The notes below the pieces were generated by a model that saw only the letters and a list, made by a program, of their open reading frames with translations, had not been told where the DNA came from and ran no database searches. DNA of 64,000 bases from Hyphomicrobiales bacterium (GTDB lineage Bacteria; Pseudomonadota; Alphaproteobacteria; Rhizobiales; Rhizobiaceae), in the NCBI GenBank assembly GCA_900466605.1, contig UBMU01000012.1, positions 62,001-126,000 of the forward strand, read 5' to 3'. The translations under genes were made by a program, and so were the position numbers. This document shows, in pieces, positions 57,087 to 64,000 of this stretch. The first letter of the stretch is position 1, and each line of letters begins with the position of its first letter.

Positions 57087-57356
57087 GCTGTGCCCCCATA
57101 TGTGAAGAGTGGATAGATGTGTGTATGCGATGTGAAACTGATGACCCCGACTTTGCGCTACCTGGATTGTCGTCCATCGATGCTGTCGGCGAATGCCAGA
57201 CAGGAGAGTCGCTTGACGATTGCTGCCGCACCTCAAATTGGCATCATCATTCTATATTAGGCTATGCTAAACCTTCAGCACCGGCAACTACAAAGTTGCA
57301 CCATAGTCACGTGTAGAGCAATTTATACGAGAAATGACGCCAGCCGACGCCAACCC

Positions 57357-58373
57357 TCAGACAAAGGTCGTTTGAAGAATTTCGCGTCGGATGAAGGCGT
57401 CGCGAAATACGTCTCGGTAGACCGGTTTGCACCTAGCGCTTGCCTCTACCATGGTCGCGGCGATGCTGGCATAGAAAAACTGGGGAACGATTGGTACCGT
57501 TCTTGCTCCATCCACCAGAATGTCCCGCATGTCTCTGCTGACTTGCTGCAGATTGTCGGGCGTGGGGATAGCATTCCCTGCCTTGGTCTTGACCATTCCG
57601 GCAAGCGCTTCATAAAGCGCGCCGGTCAGTATCCTGGAGAAGGAGTGCGCATTGGCGGCAACCTCCCCCGGTGGTGCACTGTGATCTAGGTTTGCAGGAT
57701 CGCGATACAGATGGTCATTCCATGCATTGCGAAGGCAATCCGGGTCGGTGTCATTTGGCTTTTCCAAGCGCAGAGCATCACCGAACTGCTGTGCAATGCG
57801 CGAGAGGCTCGAATTGCTCCAGAAATTGTTGCCTGTTTCCGCCGGTAGAGCTGAGACAAATGTGGGTACCTGCAAGGCACACAAAATGGCACTCATGTCG
57901 CCGAAGGTCTCGGCAAACGCTTTCGTTTCCAAGTCCGGACGGCTGTATAATTCCGGGCGGATCGCATCGAGAATGGCGTGGCCGAGTTCATGGCAAAGGA
58001 GATCAGGACTTTCTCCAGAATAGACAACGACGTTCGGATGTGCCGCAGGCGAACCGTGATAAAAACTCAACGACTGTCCGTCATACTCAGATTGCAATGC
58101 CACTCCTCTGTCGACGTACACGTCGAGAACTTGACCGCCATGCCACTTGGCAGGTGGTTGGGCGCTTGCCGCCCAAAAATCCGCGGCTCTTCTCAAGGTC
58201 GACGCAGCATTCCAGTAGCGAAACTCTGCGGTTGCAATGTTGTCGCTGAACCCAAGCGCCCCCGGGATGAAATGAAACGCCAATGGTTGGTTGTTCAGCT
58301 TCGGAATCGCGTCAGTTGTGCGCCTGTTCAGGGCAGGATCTTTTTCCCATATGCTAACGGTGGCAGGCATCAA
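57357..58373 (-). CDS. Thermolysin-like (gluzincin) zinc metallopeptidase
   Basis: A 338-residue protein with the zinc motif HELGH at 128-132 (LLCHELGHAILDAIRPELYS) and a third ligand E155 in KAFAETFGDMSAI, the arrangement of M4/M36-type gluzincins. No signal peptide is visible, which is unusual for this group and suggests intracellular action or export by another route. The ATG pair at 58373 follows AAGGAGGGA. It stands alone on the minus strand, 270 bases upstream of the NTF2-like gene. The substrate is unknown. Confidence 0.75.
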   Translation of the reverse strand: MMPATVSIWEKDPALNRRTTDAIPKLNNQPLAFHFIPGALGFSDNIATAEFRYWNAASTLRRAADFWAASAQPPAKWHGGQVLDVYVDRGVALQSEYDGQSLSFYHGSPAAHPNVVVYSGESPDLLCHELGHAILDAIRPELYSRPDLETKAFAETFGDMSAILCALQVPTFVSALPAETGNNFWSNSSLSRIAQQFGDALRLEKPNDTDPDCLRNAWNDHLYRDPANLDHSAPPGEVAANAHSFSRILTGALYEALAGMVKTKAGNAIPTPDNLQQVSRDMRDILVDGARTVPIVPQFFYASIAATMVEASARCKPVYRDVFRDAFIRREILQTTFV

Positions 58374-58975
58374 ATCCCTCCTTCAAGACCGTCACTGAAG
58401 AGACGATCTTAGCCCTTGAGTTTGCACCATGCGTTTCAGGCGTGCGGAAAACTCAATCCGCGGTGTAATTCGGAGAGTAAGAATTCGCTTGTCTACCAAT
58501 GCTTTGCCCAGAGAGCCCGTCGCAAACATCGGTTCGGACGAGCCCCCGACGGCGAGGTTGTTCCCATGGCCGCCGATTAAGATACGAGCATCATTGTATT
58601 AGGATTTTCATATAAAAGCTATAGTTGAAAATACCCATTTCTATTGAGTTGTGCCGGAGGGAGGTCAGCCGCAGAGACGCACTCGGCAAAGGATTGGCGT
58701 CAGCGCTCGGCGCTCGCCCGCGGAAGCCATCCCTCGATTGAGCCGACCAAGTTCCTGCTAACTAAAACGACATAGCCGACACCTGTAACACAACTGCCGT
58801 CGCCTGAAATGTCTGTGCATGAGCGCTGCACGACAAGAGGCACGTGCCCTGTGCATGGGCAAGAAACCCGAGCACAACAAGGGCCGAGGCAAACTGCACC
58901 AACTACTGACCACTCTGGGCCCGCTTCACGCTAAATCCTTTGTGCTTTTGAGCGCGTTTTCTTTTGGAGATGACC
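58374..58975. other. Intergenic region upstream of the metallopeptidase and P-II-like genes
   Basis: About 600 bases with an AT-rich core (58580-58650) likely to hold divergent promoters. A 45-residue minus-strand frame (58392-58529) ends just before the protease ribosome site and could be a small leader gene; it resembles nothing known. No repeat or RNA gene was recognised. Confidence 0.45.
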
Positions 58976-59398
58976 ATGATTAGGATCGAGGCAATCGTTC
59001 CTCCATTCAGGCTAATTGAGATCCGAGAAGCGCTGGAAGCCCATCCCATTGACGATCTGCTCGTCATGGAAGCCAAGGAGTGCTTCGAGCCAGCCGGCCT
59101 TGTTACATCTTACCGGGGTATCGAATGTTTCGCCGACTTCGTACCGTGCGTAAAGGTCGAGGTCTACGTGGAAGATCACCTTTGCAGAAAAGCAATCCAG
59201 GCGATTTGCTCGGCGATCAGAAACCCGCGTGTTCAAGCAACTATCCTGACCTCAAGGGTCGATAAAGTGTTCGACACCGCTTTGGAACCACTTCTCCCCG
59301 CAATCAGCCTTATTGCCGCAATTCAAACGCCAGTCGTCACCTCGCCAATTCAGGCGGGGCTTTCACATGAGGCGTGCGACCAGGTATTCCGGCAGTAA
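58976..59398 (+). CDS. P-II-like (GlnB/GlnK superfamily) protein lacking Tyr51
   Basis: A 140-residue protein with clear P-II features: MIRIEAIVPPFRLIEIREAL at the start and, after the T-loop, FADFVPCVKVEVYVEDHLCR. In the T-loop YRGAEY of classical P-II becomes YRGIEC, so the uridylylation Tyr51 is Cys51. The loop is shortened before it, and about 30 residues with no P-II likeness extend the C-terminus (AAIQTPVVTSPIQAGLSHEA). GGAG at 58966-58969 sets the ATG at 58976. It is not next to amtB or glnA. It may be a divergent P-II sensor controlled by ligands rather than uridylylation. Confidence 0.75.
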   Translation: MIRIEAIVPPFRLIEIREALEAHPIDDLLVMEAKECFEPAGLVTSYRGIECFADFVPCVKVEVYVEDHLCRKAIQAICSAIRNPRVQATILTSRVDKVFDTALEPLLPAISLIAAIQTPVVTSPIQAGLSHEACDQVFRQ

Positions 59399-59444
59399 TC
59401 GTCGCAGCTTTTGATGACGTTGATCACCTGTCCTGGCGGGTGGG

Positions 59445-59600
59445 CACTTGGTGGGGGCGGGGCCAAGGATGGAAACAACGCGCTGATAGTGGCGCGGCCG
59501 GCAGGGATTGCTGCCCACAAGACGCGCGGCCCCGTGCCTTTCTTTGGCGTTCCAGTCCTTTTTCAACAATGCCCGATGGCCCCGCCCCTAGCACCAAGTG
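59445..59600. repeat. Short element with terminal inverted repeats (MITE-like)
   Basis: A 156-bp segment bounded by CACTTGGTGGGGGCGGGGCC (59445-59464) and its near-complement (59578-59600), which match over 20 bases with a three-base insertion. The interior is GC-rich with no supported gene, and the flanks show no obvious target duplication. It may be a miniature transposable element or a rhizobial intergenic mosaic repeat. Confidence 0.55.
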
Positions 59601-59663
59601 AAGTACGCCTGAGAGAAAGTCCAGCCTCGACAGATGGGACGGACGCCTAGGATACTCAATGAA

Positions 59664-59849
59664 TTATCTGGGTGTGTTGTTCTTCGGATCGAGCAGGAAG
59701 ATCACCAACATAAAGATGGTGATGATAAAAACGCTTAAGACGTTCCACACGAAGAATAGCGGCAAGCCGAAGACCTGCTGAGCGCTATTGCATATAATGC
59801 TGCCGGCAAAAACGGAAACGACCAAGATCAAGACAAGCAGGTGCCTCAT
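59664..59849 (-). CDS. DUF3311 small membrane protein (symporter partner)
   Basis: A 61-residue protein with two membrane segments; the second half FGLPLFFVWNVLSVFIITIF is the DUF3311 signature. DUF3311 proteins are encoded with sodium:solute symporters and are thought to be their small subunits, much as in other two-component SSS systems. Here it lies 180 bases downstream of the symporter gene on the same strand, rather than upstream as I would expect. Confidence 0.85.
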   Translation of the reverse strand: MRHLLVLILVVSVFAGSIICNSAQQVFGLPLFFVWNVLSVFIITIFMLVIFLLDPKNNTPR

Positions 59850-60031
59850 TCTAATCTCCCCCGAAAACCAACGCGTCAGCCGCCGTGCTGTACCCTAGCA
59901 TGGAGAGAGGGATATTGAAGCGAGATTTTCTGAAGGTTTGGTCGAGACGCTGTCGTTAAATGGACCTTACGCGCGCGCAACTGAAAATCGTGCCGCGACG
60001 GACTGTTCTTGCTCGTTGGAACTCAGCGCCG

Positions 60032-61498
60032 TCAGGATAGCCGCGTAGATGTGCTTGGCCATTGAGCTGTCACGACACTCACCAGGAACGCGACGAGGAC
60101 ATTAAGGCTCAAGGCAATGAAACCGGTGTTTAACTGTTTAATCGCCGCAGGAGCATCGGGAAAAAAGCTCGAAATCGTCAAGCCTGTCGTAACAACCACA
60201 CCAACAGTGCCAACGCCCGCGATCATGCCGGCGATTGCCCCTTCCTTTGTAAAAGGGTTTTTCGGCAGGAGGCTGGCAAACAATGCGGGGAACAGTTGAG
60301 TAACGATGCTATAGCCCATGATGAGGATGGCGACGATGCTATCCCCGCCGTCAAGTGTAAAGAATACAGCCACAAAGGTAATCAAAAGGACAGATAAGCG
60401 CGCAGAGGTGGTGACTGTTCCATCGGACATCGATGGTGAGAGCTTTCGACATAGATTGTTCGAGATCAGCGTCGAGCCAACGATAAGGATTGTCGAGCCA
60501 GGGACCATCGCCGTCAGAACACCTGCGGCGCCAATCACACCAACAAACCAGGGATCAAACGTCGCGATGGAGAGTTTGAGGAGGGCAAGATCAATCTCGT
60601 CGCCCTGTAGCCCGGGCACCTGCAGGATAGCCGCGAAGCCGACCAGCATGGCAAACAGCATGACCATTGCATAGAGGGGCATGAAGACGGCATTCCGACG
60701 AAAGGCGATCTCGGATTTCGAAGTGTATACAGAGGAGAACGTGTGCGGCCACATATAAAGTCCGAGAGCCGAAAGCGCGACCGTGCTGCAGTACCAGACG
60801 ACTGTTTCGCCGGTCTGCGGCAACGCCAGGAAACCTGGTCTGGCGATTTCTATTTGCTGGAACATCGCACCAATACCGCCGTAGTAATGATAGGGGAGAT
60901 AAATTCCAAGGAAAGCACAGACAATCCACGTCGTCCCGTCCTTGACCGCAGCGGCCCAGGCCGACCCTCGCATTCCCGATGCTATAACATAAAGGGCCAT
61001 CACGGCTGCTCCAAGCACGACGGCGGCGGGTCTGGGTATCTGGCCGTTGGATACCGTCTCGGCGATGATTCCCAGTCCCTTCAGCTGCAAAATGAGATAG
61101 GGGACCAACGCAATCAGGCCGACTATTGCTACGAGATAGCCGAGCCCGGGACTTTGATACTTCTGCTCGAAAAAATCTGGTTGCGATAAAAGACGCTTTT
61201 CACTCGCAAATCGCCAGATCGGTGGAAGCAGCCAGTAGGACGATACGAAGGCCAGGCATGTGTAGGTCAGGATGTAGAAGACCGTTCCACCCTTGCCGTA
61301 GGCAAAACCGCTCGCCCCGAGAAAGGTAAACGTCGTATAGATCTCGCCCGCCATCAGCAGGAAAACGAGAAGCGATCCGAAGCGACGGCCGCCGAGCGCC
61401 CATTGTTCGAGGCTTACCGCTTGGCTTTTGCTTCCCCAAACGCCGAAAAGCACTATTCCGAGGGCTGCTGCACAGACTAACCACAAGGCGATGTTCAC
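60032..61498 (-). CDS. Sodium:solute symporter (SSS family)
   Basis: A 488-residue inner-membrane symporter with about 13 hydrophobic segments. The SSS signature runs through WALGGRRFGSLLVFLLMAGE, ASGMRGSAWAAAVKDGTTWI and AAGVLTAMVPGSTILIVGST. It starts with GTG at 61498, overlapping the stop of a small upstream frame (GTGA). With the DUF3311 gene downstream it probably takes up an organic acid, amine or similar solute; the substrate cannot be assigned from sequence. Confidence 0.92.
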   Translation of the reverse strand: MNIALWLVCAAALGIVLFGVWGSKSQAVSLEQWALGGRRFGSLLVFLLMAGEIYTTFTFLGASGFAYGKGGTVFYILTYTCLAFVSSYWLLPPIWRFASEKRLLSQPDFFEQKYQSPGLGYLVAIVGLIALVPYLILQLKGLGIIAETVSNGQIPRPAAVVLGAAVMALYVIASGMRGSAWAAAVKDGTTWIVCAFLGIYLPYHYYGGIGAMFQQIEIARPGFLALPQTGETVVWYCSTVALSALGLYMWPHTFSSVYTSKSEIAFRRNAVFMPLYAMVMLFAMLVGFAAILQVPGLQGDEIDLALLKLSIATFDPWFVGVIGAAGVLTAMVPGSTILIVGSTLISNNLCRKLSPSMSDGTVTTSARLSVLLITFVAVFFTLDGGDSIVAILIMGYSIVTQLFPALFASLLPKNPFTKEGAIAGMIAGVGTVGVVVTTGLTISSFFPDAPAAIKQLNTGFIALSLNVLVAFLVSVVTAQWPSTSTRLS

Positions 61499-61689
61499 GG
61501 CTGGTGCTCCTCGAACCTCGGGCTCGCCGGACGCCGGGCGTTCGACAACGACGCATTGACCTGTGGATGCAACAGGTCCGCAGCAATGTTGGCAAGCTTT
61601 TGAACTGCAGCGAGCGCCTTTACGGCGGTCCTATCCCTAACCATTAGCGCCAGCACCGTCCGTGAATGCGACATGTCCCAAGAACACAA
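61495..61689 (-). CDS. Hypothetical small protein coupled to the symporter gene
   Basis: A 64-residue frame beginning with ATG at 61689, whose stop codon overlaps the GTG start of the symporter gene. Such overlap suggests translational coupling and is the main reason to accept it. The sequence (VLALMVRDRTAVKALAAVQK, then LANIAADLLH) is amphipathic and not recognised as any family. Confidence 0.45.
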   Translation of the reverse strand: MCSWDMSHSRTVLALMVRDRTAVKALAAVQKLANIAADLLHPQVNASLSNARRPASPRFEEHQP

Positions 61690-62251
61690 TTCAGACTAAC
61701 GGCAGATATGCACGCTGAACAGTAGGGCTCGGTTATTCGTCCCAGCAATCGTCTTACGATCGTAACTTTTAGGGTCCGCAACAATCCCGCATCCAGCTTT
61801 CAAGAGAACGCTGGACATGGGTCGGGTTACAATTTGGGGAGCCTGTAGCATCGGGACAGCATCATTGCTGTCGTTGGGCCCGCTTCCGATCCTGCGTTGA
61901 CGGGCTTGACGAAGCGCAGCAAGCGAGCAAGGCGGTGGGCAAGCAGCGATGTTCGAACGCTCCGGTCTTGCAGCGGGGCTTCTGTGGGCGGCTACGGGAT
62001 GGCGCGGGGCGCCACACGTTCGAAGACAGCGGCCGCCGCCGGCGCGACGAGCCGAACAATGACGGTGACACGTGCACAAAAACGATCCCATGGTTGGAAA
62101 AAGAGGTGTCGGCGGGTCTTGGTTGACTGAGACGGGGCAAGAATAAGGAGTTCGCTAAGGTCGAAGTAGCCTGGGGACTGTAGATCACGGCCATCGGCGA
62201 AGCGCTCGAACGACACGCGGTCTAGGCAACGAAAGCAGAAGAGGCCTTGTC
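61690..62251. other. Intergenic region without a supported gene
   Basis: About 560 bases between the symporter unit (minus) and the HWE kinase gene (plus). Frames are arginine/alanine-rich shadows without ribosome sites. Promoters for both sides must lie here; none is clear. Confidence 0.4.
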
Positions 62252-63370
62252 ATGAGCCGGCCTACGCCCTGTCTTTCCATATTTTCACCAGATCGCGAAC
62301 ATCGTTCCTATATATGGAGTGGCATTCTGCGTGAGCGATCGCCCCCTCTGAGATCGGAAAAAGCGGTGACGTACCACCAGCCCCTCGACCAGCCCGAGTG
62401 GAACCCCGAGCAGCTGCGTAGTGCCATCAAGGCTGCGGGTGTTGCGCTTTGGACATGGAATGTAGACACCGTCGCGTTCCTCATGGACGCCAAAGGTTAT
62501 GACCTCTGGGACGTTTCCAGAGGCGCCCGACTCACTTTTGAGCGACTGTCCGCAAAGATCCATCCGGCCGACCTCGACAGGGTTATCTCCGCTTTCCTGG
62601 CGACCCGCGCGATCGCCGGACCCTACGAGATCGACTTCCGCATTTTAACAGACGTCTCTGACGTGCGTTGGATATCTGCGCGAGGCCAAGGAGACGCCGC
62701 CATGGCGGATCGGAAAATGACAGGGATCTTTTTAGACGTTACCGGTCGCAAGCAGGCGGAGGAGGGACACGAATTGCTCGGCGGCGAAATGATCCACAGG
62801 TTCATGAACCTTTTGGCACTCGCTTCCGCCCTCACGGCCATCACGTCCCGCTCGACGACGTCGAGGGAGGATATGGTCTTTCAGCTTACCCATCGCCTCA
62901 CTACTCTCGGGCGTGCCCATGACCTGGTGCGACCGCTTCATGGTGGACAGGCAAGTGCTGCGCTACTCGGCGATCTGTTTACCGTGCTCCTTGCCCCTTA
63001 TAACGACGGAGGGGCATTTGCCGGACGCATCCGCGTTGCTGTCCCTCGGATGGGAGTGGGCGAGGCGTCGGCGACAAGGCTGGCGCTCATCATCCACGAA
63101 TTGGCCACCAACTCCCTCAAATACGGCGCACTTTCCGTCGCGGCCGGGACTTTCTATGTCGCCGGTCTTCTCTTGAATGGGGAGATTGAGATCGCCTGGA
63201 CCGAACAGGGAGGGCCCCCAGCCAAGCCCCCGGCCGGTTCTGATGGCTACGGCAGCAAGCTTCTCCAACGGGCGGTGACCCGTCAGCTCGACGGATCGAT
63301 TGCCTATGATTGGACGGCAACTGGCCTGTTGGTCGTCCTGCGCTTGAAGGAAAGCAGGTTGTCGAAATGA
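62252..63370 (+). CDS. HWE-family histidine kinase with PAS domain
   Basis: A cytoplasmic kinase of up to 372 residues: an N-terminal PAS domain (LRSAIKAAGVALWTWNVDTV ... GIFLDVTGRKQAEEG) followed by an HWE kinase core. The phospho-acceptor His lies in EMIHRFMNLLALASALTAIT, the N-box is IHELATNSLKYGAL, the WxE motif is IEIAWTEQGG and a GYGSKLL glycine box follows. HWE kinases are abundant in rhizobia and often feed the general stress response. The first 35 residues are not conserved, so a later start is possible. A 51-residue ORF overlaps the stop. Confidence 0.88.
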   Translation: MSRPTPCLSIFSPDREHRSYIWSGILRERSPPLRSEKAVTYHQPLDQPEWNPEQLRSAIKAAGVALWTWNVDTVAFLMDAKGYDLWDVSRGARLTFERLSAKIHPADLDRVISAFLATRAIAGPYEIDFRILTDVSDVRWISARGQGDAAMADRKMTGIFLDVTGRKQAEEGHELLGGEMIHRFMNLLALASALTAITSRSTTSREDMVFQLTHRLTTLGRAHDLVRPLHGGQASAALLGDLFTVLLAPYNDGGAFAGRIRVAVPRMGVGEASATRLALIIHELATNSLKYGALSVAAGTFYVAGLLLNGEIEIAWTEQGGPPAKPPAGSDGYGSKLLQRAVTRQLDGSIAYDWTATGLLVVLRLKESRLSK

Positions 63371-63522
63371 TGGATTTGGCGTCTGGCCAGCATTCCCCAA
63401 GTGGCGATCCCATTCTTATCTCGAACACGATCGGGACCAAGGAAATGGTGGTGCATATCATTGATCTTCTTGCTGACGTGACTGTCGAAATCATTCCTCC
63501 CGAGGACGCGGAAAAACACTAA
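63367..63522 (+). CDS. Small protein translationally coupled to the HWE kinase
   Basis: A 51-residue acidic frame starting at ATG 63367, overlapping the kinase stop (ATGA). The end MVVHIIDLLADVTVEIIPPE reads as ordinary protein. No family is recognised. The coupling suggests it acts with the kinase, perhaps as a small regulatory partner. Confidence 0.55.
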   Translation: MMDLASGQHSPSGDPILISNTIGTKEMVVHIIDLLADVTVEIIPPEDAEKH

Positions 63523-63689
63523 CGCACATGCCTTTGGTGTCATAGCTGTTCCGGAGAGATGGACGATGACGGTTGCGGAATCTGCAACGACTGTCTGCTC
63601 CCATAACGGGCAGAAGTGCAAAGGGTAGCTTTGTTTCAAATTTTTGTTAGGCAAGCAGGCGCTTCGGCTTGCGAGAGAGGGCGAGCTAA

Positions 63690-63716
63690 AAAGAACCCCG
63701 CTGGGGTAAGCGGGGT
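63690..63716 (-). terminator. Distal terminator of the DUF982 gene
   Basis: A perfect 8-bp stem (ACCCCGCT, 63695-63702, with AGCGGGGT, 63709-63716) and a 6-base loop, followed on the minus strand by TTCTTTTT. It is the second of two tandem hairpins. It could also stop plus-strand transcription from the kinase operon. Confidence 0.8.
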
Positions 63717-63730
63717 GCTAAGAAACAGGT

Positions 63731-63764
63731 CAAAAGAGCGTGCGCCCATCCAACGGCGCACGCT
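63731..63764 (-). terminator. Proximal terminator of the DUF982 gene
   Basis: A perfect 10-bp stem (AGCGTGCGCC, 63737-63746, with GGCGCACGCT, 63755-63764) and an 8-base loop, followed on the minus strand by CTTTTG. It lies about 50 bases after the DUF982 stop codon at 63818. Confidence 0.75.
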
Positions 63765-63817
63765 AAGATTACTGAACAAAAATAGCAGGTTCAAGTTCTT
63801 TTTTAGGGATCTCTTTC

Positions 63818-64000
63818 TTAACCCGCCAAGGACGCTTCAAGCGCAGCGGCGATAAAAGCCTCCCGCGCAAGCTCAAGAGAGCCGTGCGCCTCGAAGGCAT
63901 TTTCACAGGCTTCTTTGGCGTTCACGTACGCGGGACCACGCTCGGCAGGCCATCTGGTCAACAGATAGTTCAATGCCTGGTCGGGGCCATCGATCGTCTC
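63818..64000 (-). CDS. DUF982 domain protein, C-terminal part (partial)
   Basis: The last 60 codons of a gene that starts beyond the window. The translation (TIDGPDQALNYLLTRWPAER, GPAYVNAKEACENAFEAHGS, ELAREAFIAAALEA) matches the DUF982 family, small proteins found mainly in rhizobia, often in several copies on plasmids. The function is unknown. The stop at 63818 is followed by two strong terminator hairpins. Confidence 0.8.
   Translation of the reverse strand, partial: ETIDGPDQALNYLLTRWPAERGPAYVNAKEACENAFEAHGSLELAREAFIAAALEASLAG

Noticed and set aside
58788..58815. GTAACA upstream of the P-II-like gene as a further SigF promoter
   Set aside because: No CGAA or CGTA follows at 16 bases; only TGAA at the wrong spacing.
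61862..62194. A 110-residue minus-strand frame
   Set aside because: Low-complexity Ser/Arg-rich sequence typical of high-GC shadow frames, with no supporting signal.

Overview
The window looks like part of a large repABC plasmid or chromid from an alphaproteobacterium of the Rhizobiaceae (Rhizobium/Agrobacterium/Sinorhizobium type). The evidence is a complete repA-repB-repC replication and partition module with an antisense ctRNA and two parS-like sites, a biuret hydrolase very close to what I recall of the Rhizobium leguminosarum enzyme, a DUF982 gene, many sugar and organonitrogen ABC transporters, and a consistently high GC content. No rRNA, tRNA, CRISPR array or conjugation gene was seen.

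Region 1 (1-10.4 kb) is a nitrogen-scavenging cluster. A GntR/FCD regulator faces a tightly packed operon: BMP-type binding protein, two permeases, formamidase (amiF), biuret hydrolase (biuH), cyanuric acid hydrolase (atzD), the transporter ATPase, a second isochorismatase-like hydrolase (a candidate triuret hydrolase) and a cupin. A near-perfect sigma-54 promoter lies just upstream, so the cluster probably imports small urea-like or s-triazine compounds and strips ammonia from them under nitrogen limitation.

Region 2 (10.6-23.2 kb) holds a Tat-exported amidohydrolase, an RND efflux pair, a lipase-like hydrolase, a DUF2971 protein, an Rrf2 regulator, an MscS channel, and an AhpD-like/NmrA-like/cupin operon that shares 19-bp inverted-repeat operators with the Rrf2 gene. 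A LysR gene diverges from that operon. Region 3 (23.3-31.1 kb) is a beta-galactoside module: a GH42 beta-galactosidase downstream of a complete sugar ABC transporter, divergent from a ROK repressor.

Region 4 (31.4-38.5 kb) has small stress-type genes (DUF3008, MscS, an HTH protein, ProQ/FinO), a decayed subtilase pseudogene, and then an ECF sigma factor with its NrsF membrane anti-sigma, divergent from a bufferin operon (DUF2282 precursor, DUF692 MNIO enzyme, DUF2063 partner, DoxX). Both sides carry matched GTAACA-N16-CGWA promoters. A truncated IS66-family element separates this from the replication module.

Region 5 (40.4-44.3 kb) is repCBA on the minus strand. Region 6 (44.3-64 kb) is looser accessory DNA: weak hypothetical ORFs, an O-methyltransferase, a hybrid PAS histidine kinase, a SAM-cyclase-ATPase-TPR protein, a diheme c-type protein with an NTF2-like protein and a thermolysin-like protease, an odd P-II-like protein without Tyr51, a short terminal-inverted-repeat element, a sodium:solute symporter with DUF3311 partner, an HWE histidine kinase with a coupled small ORF, tandem terminators, and the 3' end of a DUF982 gene.
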